Shown here: in pieces, positions 38,743 to 48,630 of the stretch | How positions within the stretch are numbered: the first letter of the stretch is position 1 | How the letters are laid out: each line of letters begins with the position of its first letter | DNA from: Stappia sp. BW2 | Lineage (GTDB): Bacteria; Pseudomonadota; Alphaproteobacteria; Rhizobiales; Stappiaceae | Reading direction: 5' to 3' | DNA: 64,000 nucleotides | Assembly: GCF_008107695.1 (NCBI RefSeq) | Contig: NZ_VIRG01000058.1 | Location: 1-64,000 of the forward strand | The notes under the pieces: generated by a model | What the model was told of the DNA's origin: nothing | What the model saw: the letters and a program-made list of their open reading frames with translations, nothing else | Database searches by the model: none | Position numbers and translations under genes: made by a program

Positions 38743-39537
38743 ATGACCGATTTACGTCCCGACGCCCCTTCCCACCTGCCCTTCAGAGACCAGGCTGCCA
38801 CCGGTCCAGACGACGGCGCTCCGGTCGTGCTTCTGCATGGGTTCGGCGGCGACCGGCAGACGTGGCTCAACATCCAGACGGCGCTGGCCTCGAAGAAACG
38901 CTCCATAGCCTTCGACCTGCCGGGTCACGGCGAGGCTCTGGACTGGCCACGGATCGGCAACGCAGGCGTTTCCGCAAAGGCCGTTGGCCAGTCGCTCAAG
39001 GCGCTAGGCCTGACGAAGGTCCACCTCGTTGGTCATTCCATGGGCGGCGCGGTCGCCGCGCTGATTGCCCTGCGCAATCCTGAACTGGTCGCCAGTCTCA
39101 CCTTGCTGGCACCAGGCGGTTTCGGCCAGGAGATCAACCACCGCCTGCTACGCCGCTACGCGGCCGCAACCGATGCCGACACCATGGAAACCCTGCTCGA
39201 ACAATTCTTCGGGTGGGAGTTCAAGCTGCCGAAATTCCTCGCTAGAACGGCTGCCGAAAGCCGCGCACGACCGGGAGCGGCGGTAACGCTGGAGGCAATT
39301 GCGGACGAGATCATCGACGGCAGCGTGCAAAGGACCCTGCCGCGCGACGAGCTCGCAGCCCTGCCCATGCCGATCAAGGTTCTCTGGGGCACGCAGGACC
39401 GCGTCCTGCCAACGCGCCAGGCCCACAAGCTGCCGGGCGTCGTTGCCACGCATATCTTCGAGCGAACCGGCCACATGCTGCATCTGGAACTGCCCAAGGA
39501 AGTAACCCGGCTCATCCTCCAGAACGCAGGGTGCTGA
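38743..39537 (+). CDS. Alpha/beta fold hydrolase
   Basis: This 264-residue hydrolase has the oxyanion motif LLHGFGGDRQTW, a nucleophile elbow VGHSMGGAVA (Ser near residue 99), an acid in WGTQDRVLP and His in RTGHMLHLE, so the triad is complete. It resembles the hydrolase domain of AcoC-like and perhydrolase-like enzymes, which act on small acyl substrates. It lies 53 bp after the cyclase gene and may be co-transcribed. Substrate unknown. Confidence 0.85.
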   Translation: MTDLRPDAPSHLPFRDQAATGPDDGAPVVLLHGFGGDRQTWLNIQTALASKKRSIAFDLPGHGEALDWPRIGNAGVSAKAVGQSLKALGLTKVHLVGHSMGGAVAALIALRNPELVASLTLLAPGGFGQEINHRLLRRYAAATDADTMETLLEQFFGWEFKLPKFLARTAAESRARPGAAVTLEAIADEIIDGSVQRTLPRDELAALPMPIKVLWGTQDRVLPTRQAHKLPGVVATHIFERTGHMLHLELPKEVTRLILQNAGC

Positions 39538-39666
39538 GCCGGGCCATCGTCCAGCCTCCAGAAATTTTCGCCATGATATGGCCCCCGGGCGCGGTTTGGG
39601 ATAGGTAGCAGGCCGAAACCCGGGCAGCCAGTCGCCGGGGCCAGTTTGAACCGAGCCGGAGCGCGC

Positions 39667-40629
39667 ATGTCAGCCGAATTGTCCTCAGCCAACGATGTCA
39701 TCGTCACGGCGGTGTCGGGCTATGAGCCGAAACACATGGCTGCCTGGTACAATTCCCTAAAGGCAACGGGATATCGCGGCCGGACGGTCGCCGTGGCTTA
39801 TGACGTCAGCGAAGCCCTCGTGGAGTACATGAAGCACATGGGCTCGCTCGTCATCACGTTCAATCATGACGCCGGCAAGAAGCGCTATTCCTACTCGCAG
39901 CTTCAGGAAGAGATCGCCGACCATTCCGATGGCGGCAAACTTTATACCGACAGGCGCTGGACCTGGAACAAGCGCTTCCTGCGCTTCAAGGACAAGATCT
40001 ACGATCGGCGCTTCTTTCACGCCAGCCACCTTGTGAAACAGCGTCTCGATGCAATTGGCGAGCCCGTGCGCTTCGTCGCCTTCTCGGATGCCCGGGACGT
40101 GGTCTTCCAGTCAGATCCATTTGCCTGGATGGAAGATAATCTTGCTCCCGCCAAGGATCTGCTGATCGGCGAGGAAAGCATCACCCATGAAGATCCCTGG
40201 AACCGTCGGAACGTTCTGAAAACCTATGGTCGCCATGCCTATGATCGTGTGGCCAAGGTTCCCGTATGCTGCGCGGGCTATTTCGCGGGCCGCTATGAGG
40301 CCATGATGGATTTCATGCTGGCGGTCTACTATTTCGACCAGACAAAACGCAGTGGCGATCAGGCCGCCTTCAACCAGCTTCTGACCTTTTGCGGCTGGAA
40401 GGAAAAGGCAGAGAAGGTGAACTGGCAGGTTCCCTGGCTGCTGCATGCGGTCAGTGCGAACGTCGGCCCGAATGCGCCGGGTTTCTGCATGCCGAGGGAA
40501 ACCGCACCGGTGTTCGAGGACGGCTTGGTCAAGACCTTCGACAAGCAGCCCTACGCGATCGTCCACCAGTACGACCGCAACGAGGACATGACCGCCTATT
40601 TCCTGGAGAAATTCGGCAAGGTCGAATAA
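39667..40629 (+). CDS. Putative GT-A fold glycosyltransferase of unknown specificity
   Basis: I cannot assign this 320-residue protein to a named family with confidence. It has no signal peptide or membrane helix. The opening DVIVTAVSGYEPKHMAAWYNSLKATGYRG resembles the first strand-helix of nucleotide-sugar transferases. The sequence FVAFSDARDVVFQSDPF contains a DxRD element in the place of the metal-binding DxD motif, and PVCCAGYFAGR and GDQAAFNQLL recall acceptor-side motifs of that fold. The ATG at 39667 is preferred over a TTG seven codons upstream. It follows the hydrolase gene after about 130 bp. It might modify surface glycans with the gtr genes, but this is only neighbourhood inference. 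Confidence 0.6.
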   Translation: MSAELSSANDVIVTAVSGYEPKHMAAWYNSLKATGYRGRTVAVAYDVSEALVEYMKHMGSLVITFNHDAGKKRYSYSQLQEEIADHSDGGKLYTDRRWTWNKRFLRFKDKIYDRRFFHASHLVKQRLDAIGEPVRFVAFSDARDVVFQSDPFAWMEDNLAPAKDLLIGEESITHEDPWNRRNVLKTYGRHAYDRVAKVPVCCAGYFAGRYEAMMDFMLAVYYFDQTKRSGDQAAFNQLLTFCGWKEKAEKVNWQVPWLLHAVSANVGPNAPGFCMPRETAPVFEDGLVKTFDKQPYAIVHQYDRNEDMTAYFLEKFGKVE

Positions 40630-40709
40630 TCGGCGCTATCGGCCGCGGGCAGTGAGACCACCTGGATCCCAGGCCCGCCGCCTCCGTCAATCCTTTCAGA
40701 CCGGGGAGC

Positions 40710-41894
40710 TCAGGCCTCCGGCAGCAGATCGTCGCGCCATTGCTCGCCGACGACCCGGCGGGCCATCATGTGCGAACGCGGCGAATTGATGCTGTCGACA
40801 GCAATCAGCCGGCCGTCCTGCAGATAGGCAACATAGAACTTGTTGTTCTCAGTCGACCCCACGACGCGGATATCGTCATAGCCTTCCGACAGACCCGCGA
40901 TCTGCAGCTTGATGTCATACTGATCGGACCAGAACCACGGCAGCGGATCGTAATCGACCTCGTGCCCCAGAAGGGCCTGGGCAACCGCCTTGGCCTGGTC
41001 AATCGCATTGTGCACGCTTTCCATGCGAACCGAGCGCTGGTAGCGATTGGAGTAAAAGCGCGTGCAGTCGCCTGCGGCAAAGATGTCCGGATCGCTGGTC
41101 TGGCCGCAGCCATCCACCAGAATCCCGTTGTCGACCTCCAGGCCGGCTTCGGCGGCAAGGTGATCATTGGGCTCGGCGCCAACGGCAACCAGCACCAGCC
41201 CGGCCGGAACCGTCTCTCCCGTCGACAACCGCACACCGGTGACGCTGTCACCGCCCTCGATTGCCTCAATGCCCGTGTTGAGAAGCAGGTTGATCCCATG
41301 CCCCTTGTGCAGGCCGGAGAAATAGTCGGAGACGGCCTGGCTTACCACACGCTTCATCGGACGGTCCTGCGCCTCGATGACCGTGACCGACTTGCCGAGG
41401 GTCTTGGCGACGGCGGCAACTTCCAGACCGATATAGCCTGCACCGATGATGGCAACCCGGCTGTTCGTCTGCAGGATCTCCCGAATCTTGTCGACATCGG
41501 CAATCGAACGCAGGGTGACCACGCCCTTCTTGTCGGCACCGTCCAGTTTCAGCATACGGGCGTTGGTACCGGTCGTCAGAACCAGCTTGCCATAGGACAG
41601 CGTGTCACCGTTCGCCAGGGTCAGCCGCTTGGCACCCCGGTCGATGGCAACGACTCTCGTGTTGGGAATATGGTCGATGTTGTTGGTCGTGAAGAAAGCC
41701 GGCGGGCGCAACCACAGGCCTTCGGCGCCGATCTCCCCGGCGAGAAATTTCTTGGAAAGGGGCGGACGTTGATACGGAGGATGCGGTTCGTCGCCGATCA
41801 GGCGCAACGGCCCCTCGAATCCACCCTGCCGCAGGGACTGAGCGACCTGGGCTCCGGCTTGTCCTGCTCCGATGATGACGATGTCTTCCTGCAT
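40710..41894 (-). CDS. FAD-dependent oxidoreductase, ferredoxin reductase-like
   Basis: The 394-residue flavoprotein has an FAD-binding GxGxxG motif (IVIIGAGQAGAQVAQSL, 5-21), an NAD-binding motif (RVAIIGAGYIGLEVAAVAK, near 145-163) and the second FAD motif DIFAAGDC. The C-terminal reductase domain follows. This is the architecture of ferredoxin/rubredoxin/putidaredoxin reductases that feed electrons to Rieske oxygenases or P450s. No ferredoxin or oxygenase gene is next to it, so the partner is unknown. Confidence 0.9.
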   Translation of the reverse strand: MQEDIVIIGAGQAGAQVAQSLRQGGFEGPLRLIGDEPHPPYQRPPLSKKFLAGEIGAEGLWLRPPAFFTTNNIDHIPNTRVVAIDRGAKRLTLANGDTLSYGKLVLTTGTNARMLKLDGADKKGVVTLRSIADVDKIREILQTNSRVAIIGAGYIGLEVAAVAKTLGKSVTVIEAQDRPMKRVVSQAVSDYFSGLHKGHGINLLLNTGIEAIEGGDSVTGVRLSTGETVPAGLVLVAVGAEPNDHLAAEAGLEVDNGILVDGCGQTSDPDIFAAGDCTRFYSNRYQRSVRMESVHNAIDQAKAVAQALLGHEVDYDPLPWFWSDQYDIKLQIAGLSEGYDDIRVVGSTENNKFYVAYLQDGRLIAVDSINSPRSHMMARRVVGEQWRDDLLPEA

Positions 41895-41997
41895 TCCGCT
41901 TCGCCCTCTTTGCGCTTGGCCGGTCCGGCGGAGTGCATGCCGGCCGATTGTTTGTGTGCATGGCTAGCACGAAGAAACGCGGGCCGCCAGAATGGCG

Positions 41998-42029
41998 AAA
42001 CGCCGCGTCGGGTTCGACACGGCGTTTTT
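41998..42029. terminator. Bidirectional terminator-like hairpin after the chemoreceptor gene
   Basis: AAACGCCG and CGGCGTTT enclose an inner 4-bp stem GTCG/CGAC with a GGTT loop, giving a long imperfect hairpin. A T5 run follows on the plus strand and three T residues on the minus strand. Its location 36 bp past the chemoreceptor stop (minus strand) suggests it ends that transcript. Confidence 0.6.
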
Positions 42030-42064
42030 GTGATTTTCTGCGCTTGAGGCGAAGCAGTTCGGGC

Positions 42065-44071
42065 TCAGGCGCTGCGCACGCCTTGCAGGAATTCGGCAAC
42101 TTCCTGCCGGATCAAGGCCCCCTGCTCGCCGAGCGATTCCGCAAGCTGTTCCACCTCGGAACCATTGCAACGCGCAATCTCGGCCGCTGAGCCGACAGCC
42201 TCCATGCTCGAAACCCCCTGTTCGGAGCGGGCGGAGGCACTGGACACATTCTGCGAGATCGCCTGAACGGCTTCGTCCTGCTGCTGCACTGCGGCCGAAA
42301 CGGCCGAAGCCAGGCCTTCCATGTCGGAGATGATCCGGTTGACGTCCTCGATAGCCTGAACCGCCTGACCGGAAGATCCCTGGATGGCCTCAATCTGGAT
42401 GGCGATATCCTCGGTGGCTTTCGAGGTCTGGTCAGCAAGCTGTTTCACTTCGGCGGCAACCACCGCAAAGCCCTTGCCGGCCTCGCCCGCGCGGGCGGCC
42501 TCGATGGTCGCGTTCAGTGCCAGCAGGTTGGTTTGATCGGCAATATCGCGGATCAGCCCCATGACCTCGCCGATCCGGTCGGCCGCGCTGGACAATTGCT
42601 GCATGGTGGCCACGGTGGAAGACGCACTCTGCACCGCCTGCTGCGCCACTTCGGTGGATTTGTTGGCCTGCCCCGCAATCTCGGCGATGGACGCGGCAAG
42701 CTCTTCTGCCGAATGCGCGGCGGAGGTGACGTTTTCCGCAGCCGTGCGCACGGCCTCGGCCGCCTCTCCGGACTGGGTGGCAACATCGTCGGCCGACTGT
42801 TCCATAGACTGGGAGGTCTGGCGCAACTCATCGTTGGCCCGGTCGAGACTGTTCAGCGCGGAAGACACTGTGCCATCGAACCGGCCGATTAGCGCATCGA
42901 GACGGGCAACGCGCTCTTCGCGCCGGCGGTTTTCCTGATCCTGAGCCGATGCAAGCTCTGCCCGCTCCACAGCATTGTCGCGGAAGACCTGAACGGTCCG
43001 GCTCATGGAGGCCAGCTCGGTGTTGCCGTGATCGTCCGGCAGGTCGAGGTCGGTCTGGCCACTGGCAAGCGCCTCCATGGCCGACTGCAGCCGCGCCAGC
43101 GGACGCGCCACCGATTGACCGATCACAAGAGCGATGGCCGGAAGCAGCACAAGCAGGACCAGGATAGTCCCGCCGATTGCGTAGGTTGCGATAGCCCGGG
43201 CTGTCTCAAGCTGCTCGGCGGCCTCTGCCTGGATCCTCTTTGCGGCAGCGCTCAGGGCGTCAACATGCGGCGGAACAAGTTCAAACAGGCTTCCCAAAAG
43301 CTCCGAATGTTCGCTCCGCTCCTTCTTGGTGGCGGTGTAGTCGTCAAAAGTCGTCTTGTATTTGGCCATGTTTTCGGCCAGCTCTGCCTTGACGGCGTTG
43401 GACATGTACACTTTCTGCAAGAACTCTTCGAAGGCGGTGTACTCGCTTTGAAACGCCTCCTGCGCAGCCTCTGTGTTGGCGAGCGTGAACTCCCTTTCGG
43501 CCAGTTGTACGGCCAGAATAGCGCGGGCCAGCTTCTCGAAATCCGGCCCACCGCCGAACTTCATCTCTTCCGACAGGCGATGCTTGAACGCCCCGGCGTA
43601 GTCGTTGAGCGCCGCCAGATAGCCCTGCGTCGCGTCATATCCGATCTTCTGCTGTGCCGCGTCGAGCATTTCGAAAGCACCTCGGGTGCCTTCCAGCGTA
43701 TCCCTGACATCGGCAATCTCTGCGGCATAGGCGGCAGCTGCGGGATTGGTCGAGACCGTCTCCAGAACCGCGCCAGCTTCGTCGAGCTTGACGTTGAAGC
43801 TCTGGAACGTCTCGACGGACGGTTTGCTGAGGTAACGCTCTTCAATCGCACGCAGTGTCGCGGCGCCTTCCGACAAAGTACCGACCTGCTCAGCCAGTTC
43901 CGAACTGCTGCTCATGCGGGCGAAGGCTGAATTCAACTCCCCCTGACTCCAGAAGAAGACGCCGCCGATGGCCAACAGACCGACAATGGTGAAAAGACTC
44001 AGGGCCAGGATTCGGGCCTTGACGGACAGGTTTGAGAATAATTGAAAAGACGATTGAGATCTGACGTCCAC
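42065..44071 (-). CDS. Methyl-accepting chemotaxis protein
   Basis: This chemoreceptor has a membrane helix near the N-terminus ([20 protein letters not shown]), a periplasmic helical ligand-binding region of about 270 residues (helical-bundle type, without Cache motifs), a second membrane helix (motif [21 protein letters not shown]), a HAMP domain, and a long cytoplasmic coiled coil with the signalling hairpin [21 protein letters not shown] take GTG at 44071 as start, with AGAGGA about 9 bp upstream, giving 668 residues; the frame is open for 40 more codons. No CheR-docking pentapeptide is visible at the C-terminus. No che genes lie nearby. Confidence 0.9.
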   Translation of the reverse strand: MDVRSQSSFQLFSNLSVKARILALSLFTIVGLLAIGGVFFWSQGELNSAFARMSSSSELAEQVGTLSEGAATLRAIEERYLSKPSVETFQSFNVKLDEAGAVLETVSTNPAAAAYAAEIADVRDTLEGTRGAFEMLDAAQQKIGYDATQGYLAALNDYAGAFKHRLSEEMKFGGGPDFEKLARAILAVQLAEREFTLANTEAAQEAFQSEYTAFEEFLQKVYMSNAVKAELAENMAKYKTTFDDYTATKKERSEHSELLGSLFELVPPHVDALSAAAKRIQAEAAEQLETARAIATYAIGGTILVLLVLLPAIALVIGQSVARPLARLQSAMEALASGQTDLDLPDDHGNTELASMSRTVQVFRDNAVERAELASAQDQENRRREERVARLDALIGRFDGTVSSALNSLDRANDELRQTSQSMEQSADDVATQSGEAAEAVRTAAENVTSAAHSAEELAASIAEIAGQANKSTEVAQQAVQSASSTVATMQQLSSAADRIGEVMGLIRDIADQTNLLALNATIEAARAGEAGKGFAVVAAEVKQLADQTSKATEDIAIQIEAIQGSSGQAVQAIEDVNRIISDMEGLASAVSAAVQQQDEAVQAISQNVSSASARSEQGVSSMEAVGSAAEIARCNGSEVEQLAESLGEQGALIRQEVAEFLQGVRSA

Positions 44072-44329
44072 CAGCGTATGTCCTCTGGACCAACGGATGG
44101 GCCATCGCCATCGATGTTTGCATCCACATGTTGATCGATCTGAAAGTGTCCACGCACTTTGTCTACGCTTGTTTTCCCGTAGGGTGAGCAAACACTTATG
44201 TTTGCGCGTAAGTTACGATTATAAGTGCCAATTTACGGTTAACATGCCCGTAAACACTGCCGAACCGACGTTAACCTAGGTGTGGACCCTTAACTCTCGT
44301 CATCTTCGACATCGTCACTGAGGCTGCAA

Positions 44330-45205
44330 TTGAATCTCCTCGCCAGAGCCGCACCGGCCATTTTTGTTCTTCTGTGGTCCACGGGCTTCGTCGGGTCGAA
44401 ACTCGGCGCACCCTACATTGAACCCATGGTGTTTTTGACCGTACGCTTCGCTGCGGTGCTGCCGGTGCTTGTCCTGCTGGCAATCGTCCTGTCGAAGTCC
44501 TGGCCGAAAACGCCCGCCACAATTCTCCACTGCATCTTCACCGGCATGCTGGTTCACGGAATATATCTTGCCGGCGTGTTCTGGGCGATAAAGCAAGGCA
44601 TGCCGGCTGGTGCATCTTCGATCATCGTCGGTCTTCAGCCCGTGACGACCGCCCTGATTGCGGTCGCGATGGTTGGAGAAAGCATTTCCCGCAGGCATTG
44701 GCTCGCGATGGCTATCGGCGCTATCGGCCTTGCATTCGTTCTTGGCCCGAAACTCGACCTGGCCGGATCGGGCATCACGCCTGTAACGATTTTCGTCGTT
44801 CTGCTTTCCGTGGTGGCCATCAGTCTGGGTACCGTCTACCAGAAGCGCTTCGTGCAGCAGACAGACCTCATGTCGGCAACCGTCTGGCAATACGTCGGCG
44901 CTCTTCTGGTCACGATCCCCCTCAGCCTTACGGAAAGCTGGCAGATCACCTGGTCGGGTGAACTGATTTTCGCAATGACCTGGCTTGTGCTCGTCCTGTC
45001 CGTCGGCGCGATACTGCTGCTGATGCTGCTGATCCGCGAAGGCGCTGTCTCCCAGGTCGCCAGCCTGTTCTATCTGGTGCCCGTGGCAACAGCGGTGGAA
45101 AGCTATTTTCTCTTTGAAGAATCTCTTTCACCCATGCAGATCGCCGGCATGGTTCTGGTGATCAGCGCGGTTTTGACCATCCGCAAGCGGCCTGCAAAAA
45201 GTTAG
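44330..45205 (+). CDS. EamA/DMT family transporter
   Basis: The 291-residue protein has ten predicted membrane helices in two EamA repeats (motifs FVLLWSTGFVGSKLGAPYI and IAGMVLVISAVLTI). These drug/metabolite transporters export amino acids, purines or other metabolites; the substrate is unknown. It appears to start with TTG at 44330, because no ATG or GTG precedes the first helix and a GAGG lies about 8 bp upstream. It is divergent from the chemoreceptor gene. Confidence 0.88.
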   Translation: MNLLARAAPAIFVLLWSTGFVGSKLGAPYIEPMVFLTVRFAAVLPVLVLLAIVLSKSWPKTPATILHCIFTGMLVHGIYLAGVFWAIKQGMPAGASSIIVGLQPVTTALIAVAMVGESISRRHWLAMAIGAIGLAFVLGPKLDLAGSGITPVTIFVVLLSVVAISLGTVYQKRFVQQTDLMSATVWQYVGALLVTIPLSLTESWQITWSGELIFAMTWLVLVLSVGAILLLMLLIREGAVSQVASLFYLVPVATAVESYFLFEESLSPMQIAGMVLVISAVLTIRKRPAKS

Positions 45206-45229
45206 AGCCGGCTTACTGCAAATCCGCGG

Positions 45230-46120
45230 TCAGGCTTCGGTTTCCAGCGCCAGTGCAAGCTGCTCCTGACGGCGGCGCCAGAAGCGCCGCTGGCGGGCAA
45301 TCGCGGCATTGAGCTCGCCCCCCAGAATGAACACCAGCGAGCAGATATAGAGAAAAATCAGCGCGGTCATGATCCCCGCCAGACCGCCGTAGGTGGAAAC
45401 GTAATTGGCAAAGCTGGCGAGATAGGCACCGAAGGCGCTGCCTGCGATGATCCACATGAACAAAGTGGCGAACACTCCCGGCCAAAGATCGCGGAAGGTG
45501 CGATGCCCCGCCGGCAACAGCCAGTGGGTGATGAAAAGGCCGATGATGAGCAGCGATCCCGCCAGTGTGTATCGGGCGACGTTGATGGACAGCAGGAAGG
45601 TCTCGATCTGCGGCACCACAACCTTCAGTCCCTCGATGGCGAGCGGCGCCAGAATCACCAGAAACGTGTAGGAAAGCAGAATAGCGGCCCCCAGCAGCAC
45701 AAGTCCGATCGACTGCAACCGCAACAGCACGAAGGAGCGGTGTTCGTGCTGCCGGTAGGCCCGGTTGAGCGCCGTGCGCAGCGCCTCCACCCCGTTGGAG
45801 GAAAACCACAGGGCGGCAACGGCACCGAACGTCACGAGGTCGCCGCGGCGAATGGTCAGGACGTTCTGGATTTCCTGCACGACCGGTGAGGCAACACTTT
45901 TCGGCCAGGCGTCGAACAACAGTTCCGACACCGTATCGGCAGCACCGTTCATTCCCAGAAAGGCCGCCAGAGAGGCGATGAAGATCAAGAGCGGAAAGAT
46001 GGCCATCAACCCCGACAGCGCCACATGACTGGCCATTGCAAAGCCGTCGTCACGGGCGAAGTGACCTATGGCGTCCTTCAGCACGGCATAGATCAAGAAA
46101 ACTGTCTGTCTTGCGCTCAT
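45230..46120 (-). CDS. YihY/virulence factor BrkB family protein
   Basis: The 296-residue polytopic protein has six predicted helices in the YihY/BrkB pattern (motifs SHVALSGLMAIFPLLIFIASL, LWFSSNGVEALRTALNRAY, GGELNAAIARQRR). The family was once called ribonuclease BN in error; its function is still uncertain, with transport or envelope roles suggested. It converges on the EamA gene and is divergent from mcd. Confidence 0.9.
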   Translation of the reverse strand: MSARQTVFLIYAVLKDAIGHFARDDGFAMASHVALSGLMAIFPLLIFIASLAAFLGMNGAADTVSELLFDAWPKSVASPVVQEIQNVLTIRRGDLVTFGAVAALWFSSNGVEALRTALNRAYRQHEHRSFVLLRLQSIGLVLLGAAILLSYTFLVILAPLAIEGLKVVVPQIETFLLSINVARYTLAGSLLIIGLFITHWLLPAGHRTFRDLWPGVFATLFMWIIAGSAFGAYLASFANYVSTYGGLAGIMTALIFLYICSLVFILGGELNAAIARQRRFWRRRQEQLALALETEA

Positions 46121-46283
46121 GGTTCATGATGTGGCCCGCGCCGGCGCAATTCGTCAAGTCTGGGTGGCGAAAACCGCATCCTCCAAAAGGTCTATAAATT
46201 CAGGCTCGACAAATGAGGGTGTGCAACGCAACATAGCTTCAACAAGAAGCGCTGCTGCGCAACAAATGAAAACGGAGACCGCC

Positions 46284-47972
46284 ATGCCAACCGCAGCCAT
46301 GCCAGCCGCAGACACACCCGCAAGCCTGAGCGAGCGTACGGAAGCCGCTGTCGCTACGCTTGACCATCTGCTCAATCTTGCAGCGCAGCGGGTGCGCGCC
46401 CGCGTGAGCAAGGACGGCCGCATCTCCTCCCGGCGGATGGAAGAAGAACAACGGGCAACGCACGGCCTGGCCTGGTTCGCAACCTATGTGGAATCCCTGC
46501 GCCAACTGGATGCCTATGCGAAACGGCTGAGTTCCGAGGGCCGCTACGGCACTCTTGAAGACCACATCGTCCAGCTGGGTTTTGCGGAATTCCTGGCTCA
46601 GATCTTCGGTGGCATTCCCATGAACCAGGGCGAAATCGTGCGCCTGCCGGATCTGGGCGTTTCGAGCGAAGAAGCGCTGGATTTCCAGACAGCGGAGATC
46701 CTGTCCCTGATCGAAAGCGGAAGCCGGCCGGAGATCCGCAGCGAAATCACGCGCCTGATCCGCGACCAGGCCGGTCATTCCACCTTCGGCGACCCCGGTC
46801 TCGACGAGACCATGGAGCAGATCCGCAACGAAATGCGGCGCTTCGCGGAGGACAACGTCGTCCCCAACGCCCATGATTGGCACCTGAAGAACGACTACAT
46901 CCCGCTAGAGATCATCGAGCAGATGTCCGAACTCGGCGTGTTCGGTCTCACCATTCCCGAAGAATACGGCGGGCTCGGGCTTGGCAAGGAGGCGATGTGC
47001 GTCGTCTCCGAAGAACTTTCCCGCGCCTACATCGGTGTCGGGTCACTCGGCACACGGTCGGAAATCGCGGCGGAACTTATCCTGTGCGGAGGCACCGAAG
47101 AGCAGAAACAGCATTGGCTGCCGAAAATCGCCTCCGGCGAGATCCTGCCGACAGCCGTCTTCACCGAACCCAACACCGGCTCCGACCTGGCCTCCCTGAA
47201 GACCCGCGCCGTGAAGGATGGAGACGTCTGGAAGGTATCGGGCAACAAGACCTGGATCACCCATCCGGTCCGCGCCGATATCATGACCCTGCTGGCGCGC
47301 ACGAACCCGGAAGAGCCCGGATACAAGGGCCTGTCGATGTTCATCGCGGAAAAGCCGCGCGGCACTGACGAGGAGCCTTTCCCCGCGGAAGGCATGAGTG
47401 GCGGCGAGATCGAGGTGCTCGGCTACCGGGGCATGAAGGAATACGAAATTGCTTTCGACGGCTTTGAGGTGAAGGGCGAAAACCTGCTTGGGCAGGTCGA
47501 GGGCGAAGGCTTCAAACAGCTTATGCAGACCTTCGAGGGCGCCCGCATCCAGACTGCCGCCCGGGCGTTGGGCGTCGCCCAGTGTGCTCTGGACCTCGGG
47601 CTGAAATATGCGGAAGAACGTGTGCAGTTCGGCAAGGAACTGGTCAATTTCCCGCGTGTCGCTGACAAACTGGCCATGATGACGGCCGAACTGATGATTG
47701 CACGACAGCTCACCTATTTCTCGTCCTGGCAGAAGGATTCCGGCAAGCGCTGCGATCTGGAAGCTGGAATGGCAAAGCTGCTCGGAGCCCGCGTTGCCTG
47801 GGCGGCAGCTGACAATGCGCTGCAGATCCATGGCGGCAACGGCTTTGCGCTGGAATATGCGATTTCCCGTGTCCTGTGCGATGCCCGCATCCTGAACATT
47901 TTCGAGGGCGCTGCGGAAATTCAGGCGCAGGTCATAGCCCGCCGCTTGCTGGAGACGCGCGGCAACGCCTGA
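46284..47972 (+). CDS. mcd: (2S)-methylsuccinyl-CoA dehydrogenase
   Basis: This FAD enzyme oxidises (2S)-methylsuccinyl-CoA to mesaconyl-CoA in the ethylmalonyl-CoA pathway for acetyl-CoA assimilation. The 562-residue protein has the N-terminal extension of about 170 residues that marks Mcd (motifs HGLAWFATYVESLRQ and QIFGGIPMNQGEIVRLPD). A normal acyl-CoA dehydrogenase core follows (TEPNTGSDLASL, FEGARIQTAARALGVAQ, QIHGGNGFALEY). The start at 46284 follows GGAGA at 7 bp; an ATG six codons upstream is possible. Other pathway genes (ccr, mch, meaA, ecm) are not in the window. The organism therefore probably lacks, or does not depend on, the glyoxylate bypass. Confidence 0.88.
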   Translation: MPTAAMPAADTPASLSERTEAAVATLDHLLNLAAQRVRARVSKDGRISSRRMEEEQRATHGLAWFATYVESLRQLDAYAKRLSSEGRYGTLEDHIVQLGFAEFLAQIFGGIPMNQGEIVRLPDLGVSSEEALDFQTAEILSLIESGSRPEIRSEITRLIRDQAGHSTFGDPGLDETMEQIRNEMRRFAEDNVVPNAHDWHLKNDYIPLEIIEQMSELGVFGLTIPEEYGGLGLGKEAMCVVSEELSRAYIGVGSLGTRSEIAAELILCGGTEEQKQHWLPKIASGEILPTAVFTEPNTGSDLASLKTRAVKDGDVWKVSGNKTWITHPVRADIMTLLARTNPEEPGYKGLSMFIAEKPRGTDEEPFPAEGMSGGEIEVLGYRGMKEYEIAFDGFEVKGENLLGQVEGEGFKQLMQTFEGARIQTAARALGVAQCALDLGLKYAEERVQFGKELVNFPRVADKLAMMTAELMIARQLTYFSSWQKDSGKRCDLEAGMAKLLGARVAWAAADNALQIHGGNGFALEYAISRVLCDARILNIFEGAAEIQAQVIARRLLETRGNA

Positions 47973-47975
47973 TAT

Positions 47976-48542
47976 TCAGCGCGCCGCACGCTCGCCTGCA
48001 GGCGTTTCAGCCTGCGCATCGCGATCCCTGTCTGATCCCTTGTCCGGGGCACTGCCCCGGACCTGAGGACCGAGTAAGCCTTGCACACGGCCGATGACCG
48101 CCAGGACAATCACCACCATGAGTGTTGCAAGGCCTGCCAGGCCGATCTGACCGACACCACAGGCCGTACCGATCGCGCCGGCAAGCCACATGGATGCACC
48201 GGTGGTGACATTCTTCACTGAACCGTTGCGGGAAAAGATCAGACCGGCAGAGAGAAAGGCGACGCCAGCGGTAACCGCTTCGACCAGACGGAGCGGATCC
48301 ACGTTGACGTTGCTCGCCCCGGAGAAGGGAAGATCGGCAAGTTCCTGACTGATCAGGAGAAACAGGCACGAAGCAAACGCGATCAGCATGTGGGTCCTGA
48401 GCCCGGCATCCTTGCCGCGCTCTTCGCGCTCGAACCCGATGACACCGCCCAGAACAATGGCCGCAATCATTCGCAGAACAAGCACGTCCAGAGGCACCGC
48501 TCCGAACCCGAGGTCCATCTCAGCGACAAGCCGGTCTACCAT
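47976..48542 (-). CDS. MgtC/SapB family membrane protein
   Basis: The 188-residue protein has the MgtC/SapB hydrophobic domain (about 15-150) with the family signatures VLGGVIGFEREERGKDAGLRTHMLI and GLIFSRNGSVKNVTTGAS (trimmed). It lacks the C-terminal ACT-like domain of true MgtC. Members affect magnesium stress survival, ATP synthase activity or membrane potential. I choose ATG 48542, because an exact EcfG promoter lies 39 bp upstream and its transcript start would fall after the longer possible starts. It converges on mcd. Confidence 0.85.
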   Translation of the reverse strand: MVDRLVAEMDLGFGAVPLDVLVLRMIAAIVLGGVIGFEREERGKDAGLRTHMLIAFASCLFLLISQELADLPFSGASNVNVDPLRLVEAVTAGVAFLSAGLIFSRNGSVKNVTTGASMWLAGAIGTACGVGQIGLAGLATLMVVIVLAVIGRVQGLLGPQVRGSAPDKGSDRDRDAQAETPAGERAAR

Positions 48543-48580
48543 GGTCGTTCCTTGTTGCGGGTCAGTCAGCATGAGAGAGC

Positions 48581-48605
48581 AACGCCGCAACAAGGTGTTC
48601 GTTCC
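48581..48605 (-). promoter_or_regulatory. EcfG-type general-stress promoter of the mgtC-like gene
   Basis: On the minus strand GGAAC (48605-48601) is followed after 16 bp by CGTT (48584-48581), an exact consensus match 39 bp before the chosen start codon. Confidence 0.72.
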
Positions 48606-48630
48606 GGAAAGCTACCGGCTTTGACAGCCC

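Noticed and set aside
42009..42020. GGTTCGA as a tRNA T-loop
   Set aside because: It is the loop of a terminator-like hairpin; no acceptor stem, anticodon arm or D-arm surrounds it.
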